A stretch of DNA of 64,000 nucleotides from Sphingomonas sp. RIT328 (GTDB lineage Bacteria; Pseudomonadota; Alphaproteobacteria; Sphingomonadales; Sphingomonadaceae): assembly GCF_000632225.1 (NCBI RefSeq), contig NZ_JFYV01000007.1:40890-104889 (forward strand), in the 5' to 3' direction. Each line of letters starts with the position of its first letter. Within the stretch, counting starts at the first letter, position 1. Positions 8,919 to 18,100 of this stretch are shown in pieces. Below the pieces are notes generated by a model. It searched no databases, was not told where the DNA came from, and worked only from the letters and a program-made list of their open reading frames with translations. The position numbers and the translations under genes are program-made.

Positions 8919-10436
8919 TCAGTCCATGTGGATCGTCGGGCCGTCGCCGCCGCCGGCGCGGGGGCGGCGCATCAGCAGCAGCAGCGGGATGACGGCGAGG
9001 GTGAGGATGAAGAGCAGCCAGAAGGCATCGACATAGGAGACCATCGCCGCCTGGCGCGTGATCTGCGCGTTGAGCATCGCGACCGCCGCCGGCGCGTCGA
9101 AGTCGAAGCCCGACGGCAGCAGCGGATTGTCCGGCCGCACGCCCTCGACCAGCCGCGCATGCACCGTCGCGCCGTTGCGGATGGTCAGCGCCTGCAGCAT
9201 CGAGATGCCGACCGCGGAGCCGATGTTGCGGGTCAGCGTGAACATCGCCGCGCCCTCGTTGCGGTAGCGCGCGTCGAGCGTCGCGAAGGCGATCGTGGTC
9301 AGCGGGACGAAGACCAGTCCGGTGCCGATGCCCTGGATGAAGCCCGAGACGATCACCAGCCGCTCGTTCATGCCGAGCGTGAAGCCCGACATGATGTGCA
9401 GCGAATAGGCCGCGATGGCGAAGCCGGCGAAGATCAGGATGCGCGCGTCGACCGTCTTGATCAGCCGGCCGACGACGATCATCGAGATCAGCGTACCGAT
9501 ACCGCGCGGCGCGGTGACCAGCCCGGTCAGCACGACCGGATAGCCCATCAGCGTCTCCAGCATCGTCGGCAGCAGCGCGAGCACGCCGAACAAGACGGTG
9601 CCGAGGAAGAAGCCGAAGATCGAGCCGGTCAGGAAGTTGCGGTCCTTGAACATGCCGATGTCGATGAACGGCCGGCGCGCGGTCAGCGTGTGGACGACGA
9701 ACAGATAGCCGAAGAACAGGCCGAGCGCCGCCTCGAGGCAGATCTCGGTCGAGCTGAACCAGTCCTTGGTCTGGCCGCGGTCGAGCATCAGCTGGATCGA
9801 GCCGATCGCCAGCGCGAGCATCGCGAAGCCGAACAGGTCGAGCCGCGGCCGCATCGCATCCTTGGTCTCGATCAGGAATCCCGACAGGCCGGCGAAGGCG
9901 AGCGCGCCGATCGGCAGGTTGATGTAGAAGACCCAGCGCCACGACAGATTGTCGGTCAGCCAGCCGCCGAGCGCCGGGCCGATGATCGGCCCCAGGATCG
10001 CGCCCATTCCCCACACCGCCATCGCCGGGCCGTGGCGTTCGGGCGGGTTGATGTCGAGCAGGATCGCCTGGCTCATCGGCACCAGCGCCGCGCCGAACAC
10101 GCCCTGCAACAGGCGGAAGCCGACCAGCTCGCCGAGGCTGTTGGCGATGCCGCACAGGCCGGAGACCGCGGTGAAGCCGACGATCGACCACAGCATCAGC
10201 CGCTTGCGCCCGAACCGCCCGGCCAGCCAGCCGGTCAGCGGGGTCATGATCGCGGCGGCGACGATGTAGGAGGTGAGCACCCAGGTGATCTCCTCGCCCG
10301 AGGCGGAGACGCTGCCCTGGATATGCGGCAGCGCGACGTTGGCGATCGTGCTGTCGAGCGAGTTCATCACCGTCGCCGCCATCACCGCGGCGGTGATGAA
10401 GCGTCGCGAGACCGGATCCGGATAGGCGCCGGTCAT
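8919..10436 (-). CDS. emrB: DHA2-family multidrug efflux MFS permease (EmrB type)
   Basis: This 505-residue inner-membrane permease has about 14 hydrophobic segments. Helix 1 carries NSLDSTIANVALPHI, helix 4 the motif-B-like FRLLQGVFGAALVP, and helix 5 the antiporter motif GAILGPIIGPALGGWL, all typical of the DrugH+ antiporter family 2. It exports hydrophobic drugs with EmrA and an outer-membrane channel. Its start overlaps the emrA stop by 4 bp (ATGA), which indicates translational coupling. The gene order emrA-emrB-nodT encodes a complete tripartite pump. Confidence 0.93.
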   Translation of the reverse strand: MTGAYPDPVSRRFITAAVMAATVMNSLDSTIANVALPHIQGSVSASGEEITWVLTSYIVAAAIMTPLTGWLAGRFGRKRLMLWSIVGFTAVSGLCGIANSLGELVGFRLLQGVFGAALVPMSQAILLDINPPERHGPAMAVWGMGAILGPIIGPALGGWLTDNLSWRWVFYINLPIGALAFAGLSGFLIETKDAMRPRLDLFGFAMLALAIGSIQLMLDRGQTKDWFSSTEICLEAALGLFFGYLFVVHTLTARRPFIDIGMFKDRNFLTGSIFGFFLGTVLFGVLALLPTMLETLMGYPVVLTGLVTAPRGIGTLISMIVVGRLIKTVDARILIFAGFAIAAYSLHIMSGFTLGMNERLVIVSGFIQGIGTGLVFVPLTTIAFATLDARYRNEGAAMFTLTRNIGSAVGISMLQALTIRNGATVHARLVEGVRPDNPLLPSGFDFDAPAAVAMLNAQITRQAAMVSYVDAFWLLFILTLAVIPLLLLMRRPRAGGGDGPTIHMD

Positions 10437-11575
10437 CGTGATGTGGCGTCACCGCCGAACAGGTGGCGGCGATGGCCGGTGTCGACCTCGACCTCGACGC
10501 TGAGCCCGGCGTGCAGCGGCACGCCCTGCGGCAGGCGGTCGATGCTGAATTCGACCGGCAGGCGCTGGACGACCTTGACCCAATTGCCCGTCGCATTCTC
10601 CGCCGGCAGCAGCGCGAAGCTGTTGCCGGTGCCGGGGCTGAAGCTGGTCAGCCGGCCGGTCAGTTCCAGATCGGGGAAGGCGTCGACGTGGAAGGTGGCG
10701 CGCTGGCCGACGCGCATGTGGTTGAGCTGGTCCTCCTTGAAATTGCCCTCGACCCACAGGCGCGTGCCGGCGAGCGTGAACACCGGCTTGGCGGCGGTGA
10801 CGTAGCTGCCGCGCTGGAGCTGGTCGACCTTGGTGACGATGCCGTCCTGCGCGGCGCGCACCACGGTGTAGCCAAGGTTGAGGCGGGCGCGTTCCAGCGC
10901 CGCCTCGGCCCGCTGCACCGCCGGTTGCGCCGCGGTCGGCGCGTCGACGCTGCCGGTCAGCGTCGCGGCGACGCCGGCGTTCTGCTGGACCGAGGTCTGG
11001 ATCTGCTGGCGCGCGGTCTGCGCGGCGAGCACCGCCTGATCGTACTGGTTCTGCGACGAGATGCCCTCGGCGAGCAGCGACTTCTGCCGCGCCGCCTCGC
11101 GCTCCGCATAGGCGAGCCGCGCGCGCGCGGCGGCGAGGCCGGCCTCGCCGCCGCGGTAATTGGCGCGCAGCGACGACACCTGCGTGCGGGCGTTGGCGAG
11201 CTCCGCCGCCGCCTCGTCGACCACGGCCTGGAAGGGAGCGGGGTCGATGCGGAACAGCACGTCGCCGGCGCGGACCTGCTGGTTGTTGTGCACCATCACC
11301 GCGACCACCGGCCCGCTGACGCTGGCGGCGACCGGTACGAGGCCCGCCTGGAGATAGCCGTTGTCGGTCGACTGGTAGCGACCGCCGCTCAGATAGAAGA
11401 ACAGGCCGACCGCGATGGCGACGATCGGCGCGGCGAGCAGCAGCGGCAGGCGCAGCCGGCTGCGCCGGGTGGGCGTCGGATCGGCCGCCTGCACGACGGG
11501 GGCGGGATCGGTGACCGGGGGCGCTTCCTCGAGCGCGGTCGGATCGGGGCGATGATCGGGGTCGTCCAGGCTCAT
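10433..11575 (-). CDS. emrA: HlyD/EmrA-family membrane fusion protein
   Basis: This 380-residue periplasmic adaptor is anchored by one N-terminal transmembrane helix (about residues 43-66). A biotinyl-lipoyl-like half follows (VSGPVVAVMVHNNQQVRAGDVLFRID), then a long coiled-coil hairpin and the returning lipoyl and beta-barrel parts (GYTVVRAAQDGIVTKVDQL). It bridges EmrB and the outer-membrane channel. It is the first gene of the efflux operon and is divergent from a MarR regulator, with a palindrome between them that probably controls both. Confidence 0.93.
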   Translation of the reverse strand: MSLDDPDHRPDPTALEEAPPVTDPAPVVQAADPTPTRRSRLRLPLLLAAPIVAIAVGLFFYLSGGRYQSTDNGYLQAGLVPVAASVSGPVVAVMVHNNQQVRAGDVLFRIDPAPFQAVVDEAAAELANARTQVSSLRANYRGGEAGLAAARARLAYAEREAARQKSLLAEGISSQNQYDQAVLAAQTARQQIQTSVQQNAGVAATLTGSVDAPTAAQPAVQRAEAALERARLNLGYTVVRAAQDGIVTKVDQLQRGSYVTAAKPVFTLAGTRLWVEGNFKEDQLNHMRVGQRATFHVDAFPDLELTGRLTSFSPGTGNSFALLPAENATGNWVKVVQRLPVEFSIDRLPQGVPLHAGLSVEVEVDTGHRRHLFGGDATSR

Positions 11576-11661
11576 GATACCTCACGGATCCGGGGACACG
11601 CCCCGATGATCTCGAATAACGCAAGCGCCGGTGGACCCGATGGGAATGGAAAGCAACCTGA

Positions 11662-11695
11662 TTATGAGGCAGCTTACAGATAAGTTACATTGACC
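11662..11695. promoter_or_regulatory. Candidate MarR operator with divergent promoter elements
   Basis: The imperfect inverted repeat GCAGCTTACAGATAAGTTAC lies at 11669-11688 (8-bp arms, 6 of 8 matching, 4-bp centre). On the minus strand CATAAT at 11662-11667 could be the -10 of the efflux operon. On the plus strand TTGACC at 11690-11695 could be the -35 of the marR gene. The palindrome would overlap or abut both, the classic layout for an autoregulated MarR repressor of an emr operon. The site is seen in the sequence; its function is inferred. Confidence 0.45.
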
Positions 11696-11760
11696 TTTTG
11701 CCCCGCTCCCGCAAAGCGCTGACATCATTGTCGCCAGCGGTATAGGAGGCCGACACCGCC

Positions 11761-12264
11761 ATGGTGCGAACAGAAGGACGACCGATGACCGCTCCCGTCG
11801 GAGCCGAAGCTCTTCCAGATACGGGGCAGCGCAGCTTCGCGACGCAGGTCTCGCTGATCGCCCGCCTGCTGCGCAAACGGTTCGACGAGCGCGCGCGGGC
11901 GATGGCGCTCGCCGAGGGCGAGGCGCTGACCCAGGCGCAATGGCGGGCGCTCGCCTCGATCTATCTCCATCCCGGCTGGACGCAGAAGGAGATGGCGGAA
12001 AAGCTCGAGATCGGCCCGGTCGCGATCGGCCAGACGCTCGACCGGCTCGAGGCGCTGCAATGGGTCGAGCGGCGCGCCGACCCCGGCGATCGTCGCGTCA
12101 AGCGGCTCTATGCCACCGAGGCGGCACAGCCGGTGGTGGCGCGACTGGGTCTGCTGGCTGACCGGGAGGATCATTATGCCGGCATCAGCCTGGCGCCCGA
12201 GAAGATGCAAATGCTGACCACGCTGCTCGACGAGGTGATCGACAGCCTGTCCAAGCCGGCGTGA
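11761..12264 (+). CDS. MarR-family transcriptional regulator
   Basis: This 167-residue cytoplasmic protein has a winged helix-turn-helix: [29 protein letters not shown], the recognition helix [21 protein letters not shown], and the wing [11 protein letters not shown] with the conserved D-R-R pattern. MarR proteins are dimeric repressors released by small phenolic or drug ligands. Divergence from emrA-emrB-nodT makes that pump the likely target. ATG 11785, preceded by AGAAGGA at good spacing, is an equally plausible start; ATG 11761 has AGGAGG 11 bp upstream. Confidence 0.9.
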   Translation: MVRTEGRPMTAPVGAEALPDTGQRSFATQVSLIARLLRKRFDERARAMALAEGEALTQAQWRALASIYLHPGWTQKEMAEKLEIGPVAIGQTLDRLEALQWVERRADPGDRRVKRLYATEAAQPVVARLGLLADREDHYAGISLAPEKMQMLTTLLDEVIDSLSKPA

Positions 12265-12345
12265 GGCGGGATCGTCGCGACGTGCACGCCATTGCCAGGT
12301 TGCACTGATAGGCTCGCCTCGTCGGAACCGTCTCCAACAGCCTCC

Positions 12346-12442
12346 GTACCGCCCCGCCGAAGGCCGGGGTCCAGCTGGGAGGGCGGCGTGGGTCATTCCA
12401 AAACTCCACCACACTGGACTTCGGCCCCCGCCGGGGTGGTAC
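12346..12442. repeat. REP-doublet (REPIN-like) intergenic inverted repeat
   Basis: Two oppositely oriented copies of a ~32-bp module face each other: GTACCGCCCCGCCGAAGGCC at 12346 onward, and its reverse complement ending GCCGGGGTGGTAC at 12442. The copies extend through GGTCCAG/CTGGAC cores and are separated by about 30 bp. The same module occurs at 35769-35862. The surrounding 12265-12607 stretch (343 bp) contains no other feature I can support. Such doublets in sphingomonads are thought to be moved by RAYT transposases; none is visible in the window. Confidence 0.7.
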
Positions 12443-12607
12443 GTGGTGGGTGATACCGCCGTTTACGCAGGGTGGCGGGGACGGAGGTTGCTACCGCGTA
12501 TCCTGATGACAGGCGCCCAAAACAAACACCGGGCTCCCGCCGGCGCCGAAGCGCTGATAAGGCCTCTGCACCGGTCGCGCGGGATGCCGGCCGAAGAGAG
12601 GATCGGG

Positions 12608-13831
12608 ATGCAGCAATTCGATATCGTCATCGTCGGCGCGGGCCATGCCGGCGCACAGGCCGCGATCGCGCTGCGCCAGCGCAAGTTCGCGGGTACGATC
12701 GCGCTGATCGGCGACGAACCCGATCTGCCCTATGAACGCCCGCCGCTGTCGAAGGAGTATCTCGCGCGGGACAAGCCGTTCGAGCGTATCCTGCTGCGCC
12801 CCGCCGCCTTCTGGGCCGACAAGCAGATCACCGTCCTGACGGACACGCGTATCGTCGCGGTCGATGCCGAGGCGCATCGCGTCACCAGCGCGGGCGGCGA
12901 GGCGATCGGTTACGGCACGCTGATCTGGGCGACCGGCGGCGCGCCGCGGCGGCTGAGCTGCGCCGGCCACGATCTCGCCGGCGTGCATGCGGTGCGCACC
13001 CGCGCGGATGTCGACCGGTTGATGGCCGAGCTGCCGACGACGCAGCGGGTGGTGGTGATCGGCGGCGGCTATATCGGGCTCGAGGCGGCGGCGGTGCTGA
13101 CCAAGCTCGGCAAGCCGGTGACGCTGGTCGAGGCGCTGCCGCGCGTGCTGGCGCGCGTGGCCGGCGAGCCGCTGTCGCGCTTCTACGAGGCCGAGCATCG
13201 CGCGCGGGGCGTCGACATCCGCCTCGCGACGCAGGTCGATTGCATCGTCGAAGCGGAGGGGCGCGCCACCGGCGTGCGGCTCGCCGACGGCACGGTGCTG
13301 CCCGGCGAGATGGTGATCGTCGGCATCGGCATCGTGCCCGCGGTCGAACCCCTGCTCGCGGCGGGGGCGGCGGGGGGCAATGGCGTCGCGGTCGATGCGA
13401 CGTGCCGCACCAGCCTGCCCGACGTCTTCGCGATCGGCGATTGCGCACTCCACGCCAATGGCTTCGCCGACGGCGCGACGATCCGGCTCGAATCGGTGCA
13501 GAACGCCAACGATCAGGCGACGGTGGTGGCCAAGGCGCTGACCGGCGCGGCGGAGGAGTACGCCGCGGTGCCGTGGTTCTGGTCGAACCAATATGACCTC
13601 AAGCTGCAGACGGTCGGCCTGTCGACCGGCCATGACGCGGCGGTGCTGCGCGGCGATCCGGCGACGCGCAGCTTCTCGCTCGTCTATCTGCGCGACGGCC
13701 GCGTGATCGCGCTCGACTGCGTCAATGCGGTCAAGGATTACGTCCAGGGCCGGGCGCTGGTGGTCGGCGGCGCGCGCGTGGCGCCCGATCGTCTCGCCGA
13801 CGCAGCGGTGCCGCTCAAGGAGATGGCATAG
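12608..13831 (+). CDS. NAD(P)H:ferredoxin/rubredoxin reductase-type FAD oxidoreductase
   Basis: I chose ATG 12608 because the FAD-binding strand [12 protein letters not shown] starts two residues later; the frame is open upstream but without family sequence. The 408-residue protein has a second Rossmann motif for NAD(P)H ([13 protein letters not shown], about residues 145-157), the FAD-contacting DVFAIGDCA (about 272-280) and a C-terminal reductase domain. Such flavoproteins pass electrons from NAD(P)H to a [2Fe-2S] ferredoxin or rubredoxin serving a P450 or dioxygenase. No ferredoxin or oxygenase gene is adjacent, so its partner must lie elsewhere. Confidence 0.9.
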   Translation: MQQFDIVIVGAGHAGAQAAIALRQRKFAGTIALIGDEPDLPYERPPLSKEYLARDKPFERILLRPAAFWADKQITVLTDTRIVAVDAEAHRVTSAGGEAIGYGTLIWATGGAPRRLSCAGHDLAGVHAVRTRADVDRLMAELPTTQRVVVIGGGYIGLEAAAVLTKLGKPVTLVEALPRVLARVAGEPLSRFYEAEHRARGVDIRLATQVDCIVEAEGRATGVRLADGTVLPGEMVIVGIGIVPAVEPLLAAGAAGGNGVAVDATCRTSLPDVFAIGDCALHANGFADGATIRLESVQNANDQATVVAKALTGAAEEYAAVPWFWSNQYDLKLQTVGLSTGHDAAVLRGDPATRSFSLVYLRDGRVIALDCVNAVKDYVQGRALVVGGARVAPDRLADAAVPLKEMA

Positions 13832-14582
13832 CCCCATCCGGCGTGAGCGCGATGCCGCGCCGCGCAGCGATGCGGCGTGCCGCGCGGACCTGCGCCGCGG
13901 GGACGATCACCGCGAGCAGCCCGACCACCGCCGCGTCGAGCAGCAGCAGCGCGGCCTGCATCGCCGGCGCCTGCCCCGCCGACCAGATGTTGAGCCGCGC
14001 ATGCAGCTGCGACGCCGGCACGCGCGCGATCAGGACGAGCAGCAAGGCCCAGACGTAAAGCCAGCGCGTCGTCTTCGCCGAAGCGAGCGGGCCGAACGCT
14101 CGCAAGCCCAGGGCGGCGTGGACGAACCAGAGGCACAGTAACGGCTCGCTCAACTGCTGCGCGAGGCCGGCGGTGAGGCGGATCGCCATGACGCCGGAGG
14201 CGCTGGCCGCGAACGATCCCGCCTGGATGATCGCCACCGCCGGGACCAGCTGGAACAGCACCACCCAGACGTAGCGCCGCAGCGCCTGCGGCGGCGGGCG
14301 CAGCGCGCGATGTGGGTCGCGCAGCACGCACCAGCGGATCGCGATGAAGCCGACCGCATAGAGCGTCAGCATCTTGGGCCAGCCGAACGCCATGCGCAGC
14401 GGCGCGGTGGCAGCCTGTCTGTGGAGCGCGGCATCGCCGGCGAAGAAACCGAGCCGCCATTCGACCGCATGCTGCGCGAGTTCGATCCCCGCCATCGCCA
14501 GCACCAGCCACGGCAGCGCGCGCGCCAGCGTCCAGCCGTCGCGATAGGCCGCCGCCACGTCGCCGAAGAAGGTCTGGATCAT
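13815..14582 (-). CDS. Hypothetical polytopic membrane protein
   Basis: I do not recognise this 255-residue protein. It has five or six hydrophobic segments (about residues 20-38, 68-82, 105-125, 140-158, 172-190 and 210-232) and a basic C-terminal tail. Its start overlaps the stop of the small HTH gene by 4 bp (ATGA), so it is the third gene of the unit led by the DUF2975 protein. Its 3' end overlaps the convergent flavoprotein gene by 17 bp. Confidence 0.75.
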   Translation of the reverse strand: MIQTFFGDVAAAYRDGWTLARALPWLVLAMAGIELAQHAVEWRLGFFAGDAALHRQAATAPLRMAFGWPKMLTLYAVGFIAIRWCVLRDPHRALRPPPQALRRYVWVVLFQLVPAVAIIQAGSFAASASGVMAIRLTAGLAQQLSEPLLCLWFVHAALGLRAFGPLASAKTTRWLYVWALLLVLIARVPASQLHARLNIWSAGQAPAMQAALLLLDAAVVGLLAVIVPAAQVRAARRIAARRGIALTPDGAMPSP

Positions 14583-14794
14583 GGCTCATCCCCCTCGATC
14601 ACCGTCAGAATGTCGCCAGGCTGGCAATCGAGCGCACGGCAGATCGCCTCCAGCGTCGAAAAGCGGATCGCCTTGGCCTTGCCGGTTTTCAGGATCGACA
14701 GGTTCGCCAGCGTGATGTCGACGCTCTGCGACAGTCCGGTCAGCGTCATGCCGCGGGCGGCGAGCATCGCGTCGAGCGTGACGATGACCGCCAT
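14579..14794 (-). CDS. Small XRE/Cro-type HTH regulator (YozG-like)
   Basis: This 71-residue protein is essentially one helix-turn-helix domain: MLAARGMTLTGLSQSVDITLANLSILKTG, followed by STLEAICRALDCQPGDIL, the pattern of the YozG/HTH_26 group. Members are commonly encoded next to a DUF2975 membrane protein, as here: its ATG shares one base with the DUF2975 stop. It most likely binds the large palindrome at 15318-15357 in front of the operon (inference). Confidence 0.88.
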   Translation of the reverse strand: MAVIVTLDAMLAARGMTLTGLSQSVDITLANLSILKTGKAKAIRFSTLEAICRALDCQPGDILTVIEGDEP

Positions 14795-15309
14795 CAGACC
14801 GTCATCGCCAGATCGTCGCGCATCGCCGCCCCGACCTGAAAGACGCGGGCCAGCGCGAACACCATGACGACGGCGATCCAGCCGGTCAGGCCCGGCGCCC
14901 AGGTCGGATGGTCGACGCCCATCCGGTCGAGCAGTACGATGATCGCGCCGGCGGCGAGGTTGAGCAGCTGCAGGGAGAGCAACGCCCAGCCGATCCGCCG
15001 CAGCCGCGCCGCATTGTCGATGATGAAGGGATCGCCGGCATCCACCGTCGCGACGATCGCGAGCAGCCGCGTGAAGATCTGATGCGCCGCGACCGCGGCG
15101 ACGATGGCGAGCAGCCCGATCACCCGCACCACCGCGATCGTCCCGGCGATATCGCCATGCGGATATTTCGCGACCAGATGCGCGGCGAGCCGGTCACCCA
15201 AAGGGAAGGAGACGAGCAGCGCCGCGAGCGTCGCGATCCCGAACAGCCAGTTGATGCCATTGCCGACGCGCAACACACCGCGCGCCACGGTCAGTCCCCG
15301 ATCCCGCAT
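14794..15309 (-). CDS. DUF2975-family membrane protein
   Basis: This 171-residue protein has four hydrophobic segments (about 18-35, 58-80, 102-125, 138-156) and the FxxxNAxRLRRIGWALL loop (here FIIDNAARLRRIGW) that marks DUF2975. The family has no assigned biochemical role but is repeatedly paired with a YozG-like HTH protein, and may act as a membrane sensor or antagonist of it. It is the first gene of the three-gene unit and starts just downstream of the palindromic promoter region. Confidence 0.85.
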   Translation of the reverse strand: MRDRGLTVARGVLRVGNGINWLFGIATLAALLVSFPLGDRLAAHLVAKYPHGDIAGTIAVVRVIGLLAIVAAVAAHQIFTRLLAIVATVDAGDPFIIDNAARLRRIGWALLSLQLLNLAAGAIIVLLDRMGVDHPTWAPGLTGWIAVVMVFALARVFQVGAAMRDDLAMTV

Positions 15310-15317
15310 GATCCATC

Positions 15318-15357
15318 CCCTTATCGATAAACAATATGTATCGTTTATCGATAAGGG
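15318..15357. promoter_or_regulatory. 40-bp perfect-arm palindrome, operator/promoter of the DUF2975-HTH unit
   Basis: CCCTTATCGATAAAC (15318-15332) and GTTTATCGATAAGGG (15343-15357) form 15-bp arms that match perfectly across a 10-bp A+T-rich spacer. Reading the minus strand, TTGACC at 15361-15356 and CATATT 17 bp further on fit a sigma70-type promoter, so the arms wrap the -35 to -10 region. Each arm itself contains the self-complementary TTATCGATAA. The ATG of the DUF2975 gene is 9 bp beyond the palindrome. It is the obvious binding site for the encoded small HTH protein. Confidence 0.7.
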
Positions 15358-15378
15358 TCAAGCGGGATCGGGCGGGGG

Positions 15379-16152
15379 TTATTCGCCTCCCGCGGCGCGC
15401 TGCTGGGCGGCGCGCTCGGTGAGCGTCTTGAGCGTCTCGTCGAAACGGCCCTCGCGCTCGGCCTGGCGGAGGAACTGGACCTCGTCGACCAGGATCTCGC
15501 GCGGCGTCGGCTGCTGCGCGAATTGCGCGGCGACCGCGTCGGCGAAGGCCTCGAGCGGCATGTAGCCGGGGCGCTTGGCCTGACCGGGGGTGAGGTCGGT
15601 CTGTACGCCCGGCGGGGCGAGCTCGATCACCTCGACCTTGCCGGCGAGCTGCGTGCGCAGTGACACGGTATAGGAATGGATCGCCGCCTTCGACGCCGAA
15701 TAGGTCGGCGCGGCGACCAGCGGGACATAGGCGAGGCCCGAGGTGACGGTGACGATCGCCGCATCGGGCTGGCCGGCAAGATGGTCGATCAGCGCGTTGG
15801 TCAGGCGGATCGGGCCGAGGATGTTGATCGCCACCGTCGCCTCGGCATCGCCGAGGTCGCGCGCCGCGGTCAGATCCTCGAACTTCATGATGCCAGCGTT
15901 GTTGAACAGCACGTTGAGATCGGGGAAGTCGGCGACGATCGCGCGGGCGAAGGCCTCGGTCGCGGCGGCATCCTCGACGTCGAGCGTGCGGGTGTGGATG
16001 CGCGCGCGGCCCTCGGCGGCGCGGTCGAGCGCGTCCTGGCGACGGCCGGCGATGATCACCGTGTCGCCGCGATCGTGGAAGCGATGCGCCAGCGCCTCGC
16101 CGATGCCGCTGCCGCCGCCGGTCATCAGAATGGTGTTGCCGCTGGTCTTCAT
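15379..16152 (-). CDS. Short-chain dehydrogenase/reductase (DltE-like)
   Basis: This 257-residue classical SDR has the cofactor motif TGGGSGIG near residue 11, NNAG in strand 4 (NVLFNNAGIM), a catalytic serine in VTVTSGLAYVP, and YSASK with the catalytic Tyr and Lys. It is an NAD(P)-dependent oxidoreductase of unknown substrate. The C-terminal part (PREILVDEVQFLRQAEREGRF) matches DltE-type SDRs. It ends just upstream of the palindromic operator and is transcribed in the same direction as the DUF2975 unit, probably separately. Confidence 0.9.
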   Translation of the reverse strand: MKTSGNTILMTGGGSGIGEALAHRFHDRGDTVIIAGRRQDALDRAAEGRARIHTRTLDVEDAAATEAFARAIVADFPDLNVLFNNAGIMKFEDLTAARDLGDAEATVAINILGPIRLTNALIDHLAGQPDAAIVTVTSGLAYVPLVAAPTYSASKAAIHSYTVSLRTQLAGKVEVIELAPPGVQTDLTPGQAKRPGYMPLEAFADAVAAQFAQQPTPREILVDEVQFLRQAEREGRFDETLKTLTERAAQQRAAGGE

Positions 16153-16227
16153 CGTCTCGAACTCCGCAACCCAATGTCGCGGGCTGACAATGCGTGCCGC
16201 GGCATTTCGTTCACCGCGGTCGGCGGC

Positions 16228-18087
16228 TCAGGCGGCGCGAGCCTCGGTCGGCGCGGGGGTCGCGATCGCCGTCACCGCCTCGGCGAGCGAGCCGATATAC
16301 TGATCCGCGCCGAGCGCCTGGATCGCCGCGTCGCGCAGCGCCGGATCCTCCGACGCCCAGAGCCCGACGACGATCCGTGCCGCCGGCAGCCGCTCGCGCA
16401 GGCGGCGGATCAGGTAGCGCAGCCGCGCCGGCACGTCGTGCAGGTCGAGGTACAGGATCGCGACGACCGTGACGCCGCTGACGTCGAGCGTGGCGATGGC
16501 GTCGCGCGACGCCGCCGCGCTGGCGATGCGCCGCGCGGCGAGACCGTGCTGGCCGAGCAGCTGCGCGAGCATCGCGGCGATCGCCTCGTCGAACGCGCCA
16601 TCACCGGGGATGCACAAAACGACGCCGTCCTGGCCCGCGACCGGCGGCGCGCCCGGCGCGAGGTCGTCGATCACCGACAGCATCGACCGCGTCATCCGCG
16701 CCGCGCCGGCGGCGTCGATCGTACCGCGCGCGACATCTTCGGCGGCAAGCTTGAGGCCTTCGCGCGCGACGCCGTCGTAATAAGCGGTGAGCGTGCGGTC
16801 GTCGAGCAACGCCTCCGCCTGCGCCAGCGCCTCGTCGGGATTGTTGGCGAGGATCCGCTGGTAGAAGCTTTCCACCGGCGTCAGCGCCGGACGGTCGCCG
16901 AGCAGCACGTCGAAGAATTCGAGGCTTTTGACGTGCCGCCCCATCACCACGAGGCACAAGGTCAGCGGCGTCGACATGATCAGCCCGATCGGCCCCCACA
17001 GCCATGTCCAGAAGATCGCCGAGACGATCACCGACACCGGCGACAGGCCGGTCGAGTGACCGTAGAGCAGCGGCTCGACAACATAGCCGGTCAGCGGTTC
17101 GACGATGACGAACAGCGCGACGACCTCGATCGTCATGCCCCAGCCGGGCTCGACCGCGGCACCCAGCGCGGCGGGGGCGACCGCGGCGAGGAACGAACCG
17201 ATATAGGGGACGAAGCGGAGCAGCCCCGCCATCACCCCCCACATCGCCGGCGAGGGGATGCCGATCAGCCACAGGCCGATGCCGATGACCAGCCCGAAAC
17301 AGGTGTTCACCGCGAGCTGCGACAGGAAATATTTGCTCAGCCGCTGACCGGCGTCATCGAGCGCGCGGGTGGTGCGGTGAAGGTCGCTCGACCCGAAGAC
17401 GCGGATGAAGCGGTCGCGCAGATCCTCTTTCTGCATCAGCACGAAGATCGCGACGATCAGCACGATGATCGTGGTTTCGAGCGGGCCGAGGATCGGTTCG
17501 ACCACCGTCTTGGCAAGGGTGAAGGGCGAGCTGCTGCCCTCGACCACCTCGACGGGGACGGGCTGGCGCTGGCCGGGCGTGGCAGACGGGCCGCGCAGCG
17601 TCGCCGGCCGGGTGGCGCGGTGCGTCTCGCCGCCGCCGAGATCCTTGGTCAATGCGGCGATGCGCTCGACGGCATAGCCCCGCACGCCCTGGATCTTCGC
17701 CTCGATCGTCTGGGCATAGCGCGGCGCGTCGGCGGTCAGCGCCGCCGCCTGGCTGCCGATCAGCGTGCCGACGAGGCCGAGCAGCCCGAGCGCGGACAGG
17801 ACGGTGAGGATCACCGCCGGCGCCCGCCACAGGCGCAGGCGTTGCAGGCCGTTGACCACCGGCGACAGGACGAACGACAGCATCACCGCGAGGGTGATCG
17901 GGATCAGCACGTCTTGCCCGAAATAGAGCGCCGCGATGACCAGTGTGCCGACCGCGACGCCGGCGAGCGTCTTGAGCTCGGGCGACGAGGCGGCCCGCAC
18001 CTGTGCGGCGCCCGGTGCCGCGACCTCCGTGTCGCGGCTGCCGGTCACCACATTCTCATAACCGGCGACGCCGTCGGACCCGTCCAT
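16228..18087 (-). CDS. AI-2E/UPF0118-family permease with long C-terminal extension
   Basis: The 619-residue protein contains the AI-2E transporter core: paired N-terminal helices after LIPITLAVMLSFVLSPVVN, a periplasmic helical region, then helices with LRFVPYIGSF and GLSPVSVIVSAIFWTWLWGPIGLI. Family members include TqsA and Na+/H+ antiporters and are usually 350-400 residues. The extra ~240 residues start near LEFFDVLLGDRPALTPVESFYQRIL. They include a helical segment and a Rossmann-like module (VVAILYLDLHDVPARLRYLI, ARIVVGLWAS) resembling a cobalamin-binding or receiver fold without the usual ligand residues. It follows the SWIB gene by 13 bp. The substrate is unknown. Confidence 0.88.
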   Translation of the reverse strand: MDGSDGVAGYENVVTGSRDTEVAAPGAAQVRAASSPELKTLAGVAVGTLVIAALYFGQDVLIPITLAVMLSFVLSPVVNGLQRLRLWRAPAVILTVLSALGLLGLVGTLIGSQAAALTADAPRYAQTIEAKIQGVRGYAVERIAALTKDLGGGETHRATRPATLRGPSATPGQRQPVPVEVVEGSSSPFTLAKTVVEPILGPLETTIIVLIVAIFVLMQKEDLRDRFIRVFGSSDLHRTTRALDDAGQRLSKYFLSQLAVNTCFGLVIGIGLWLIGIPSPAMWGVMAGLLRFVPYIGSFLAAVAPAALGAAVEPGWGMTIEVVALFVIVEPLTGYVVEPLLYGHSTGLSPVSVIVSAIFWTWLWGPIGLIMSTPLTLCLVVMGRHVKSLEFFDVLLGDRPALTPVESFYQRILANNPDEALAQAEALLDDRTLTAYYDGVAREGLKLAAEDVARGTIDAAGAARMTRSMLSVIDDLAPGAPPVAGQDGVVLCIPGDGAFDEAIAAMLAQLLGQHGLAARRIASAAASRDAIATLDVSGVTVVAILYLDLHDVPARLRYLIRRLRERLPAARIVVGLWASEDPALRDAAIQALGADQYIGSLAEAVTAIATPAPTEARAA

Positions 18088-18100
18088 GGCGAGCGGCTGC

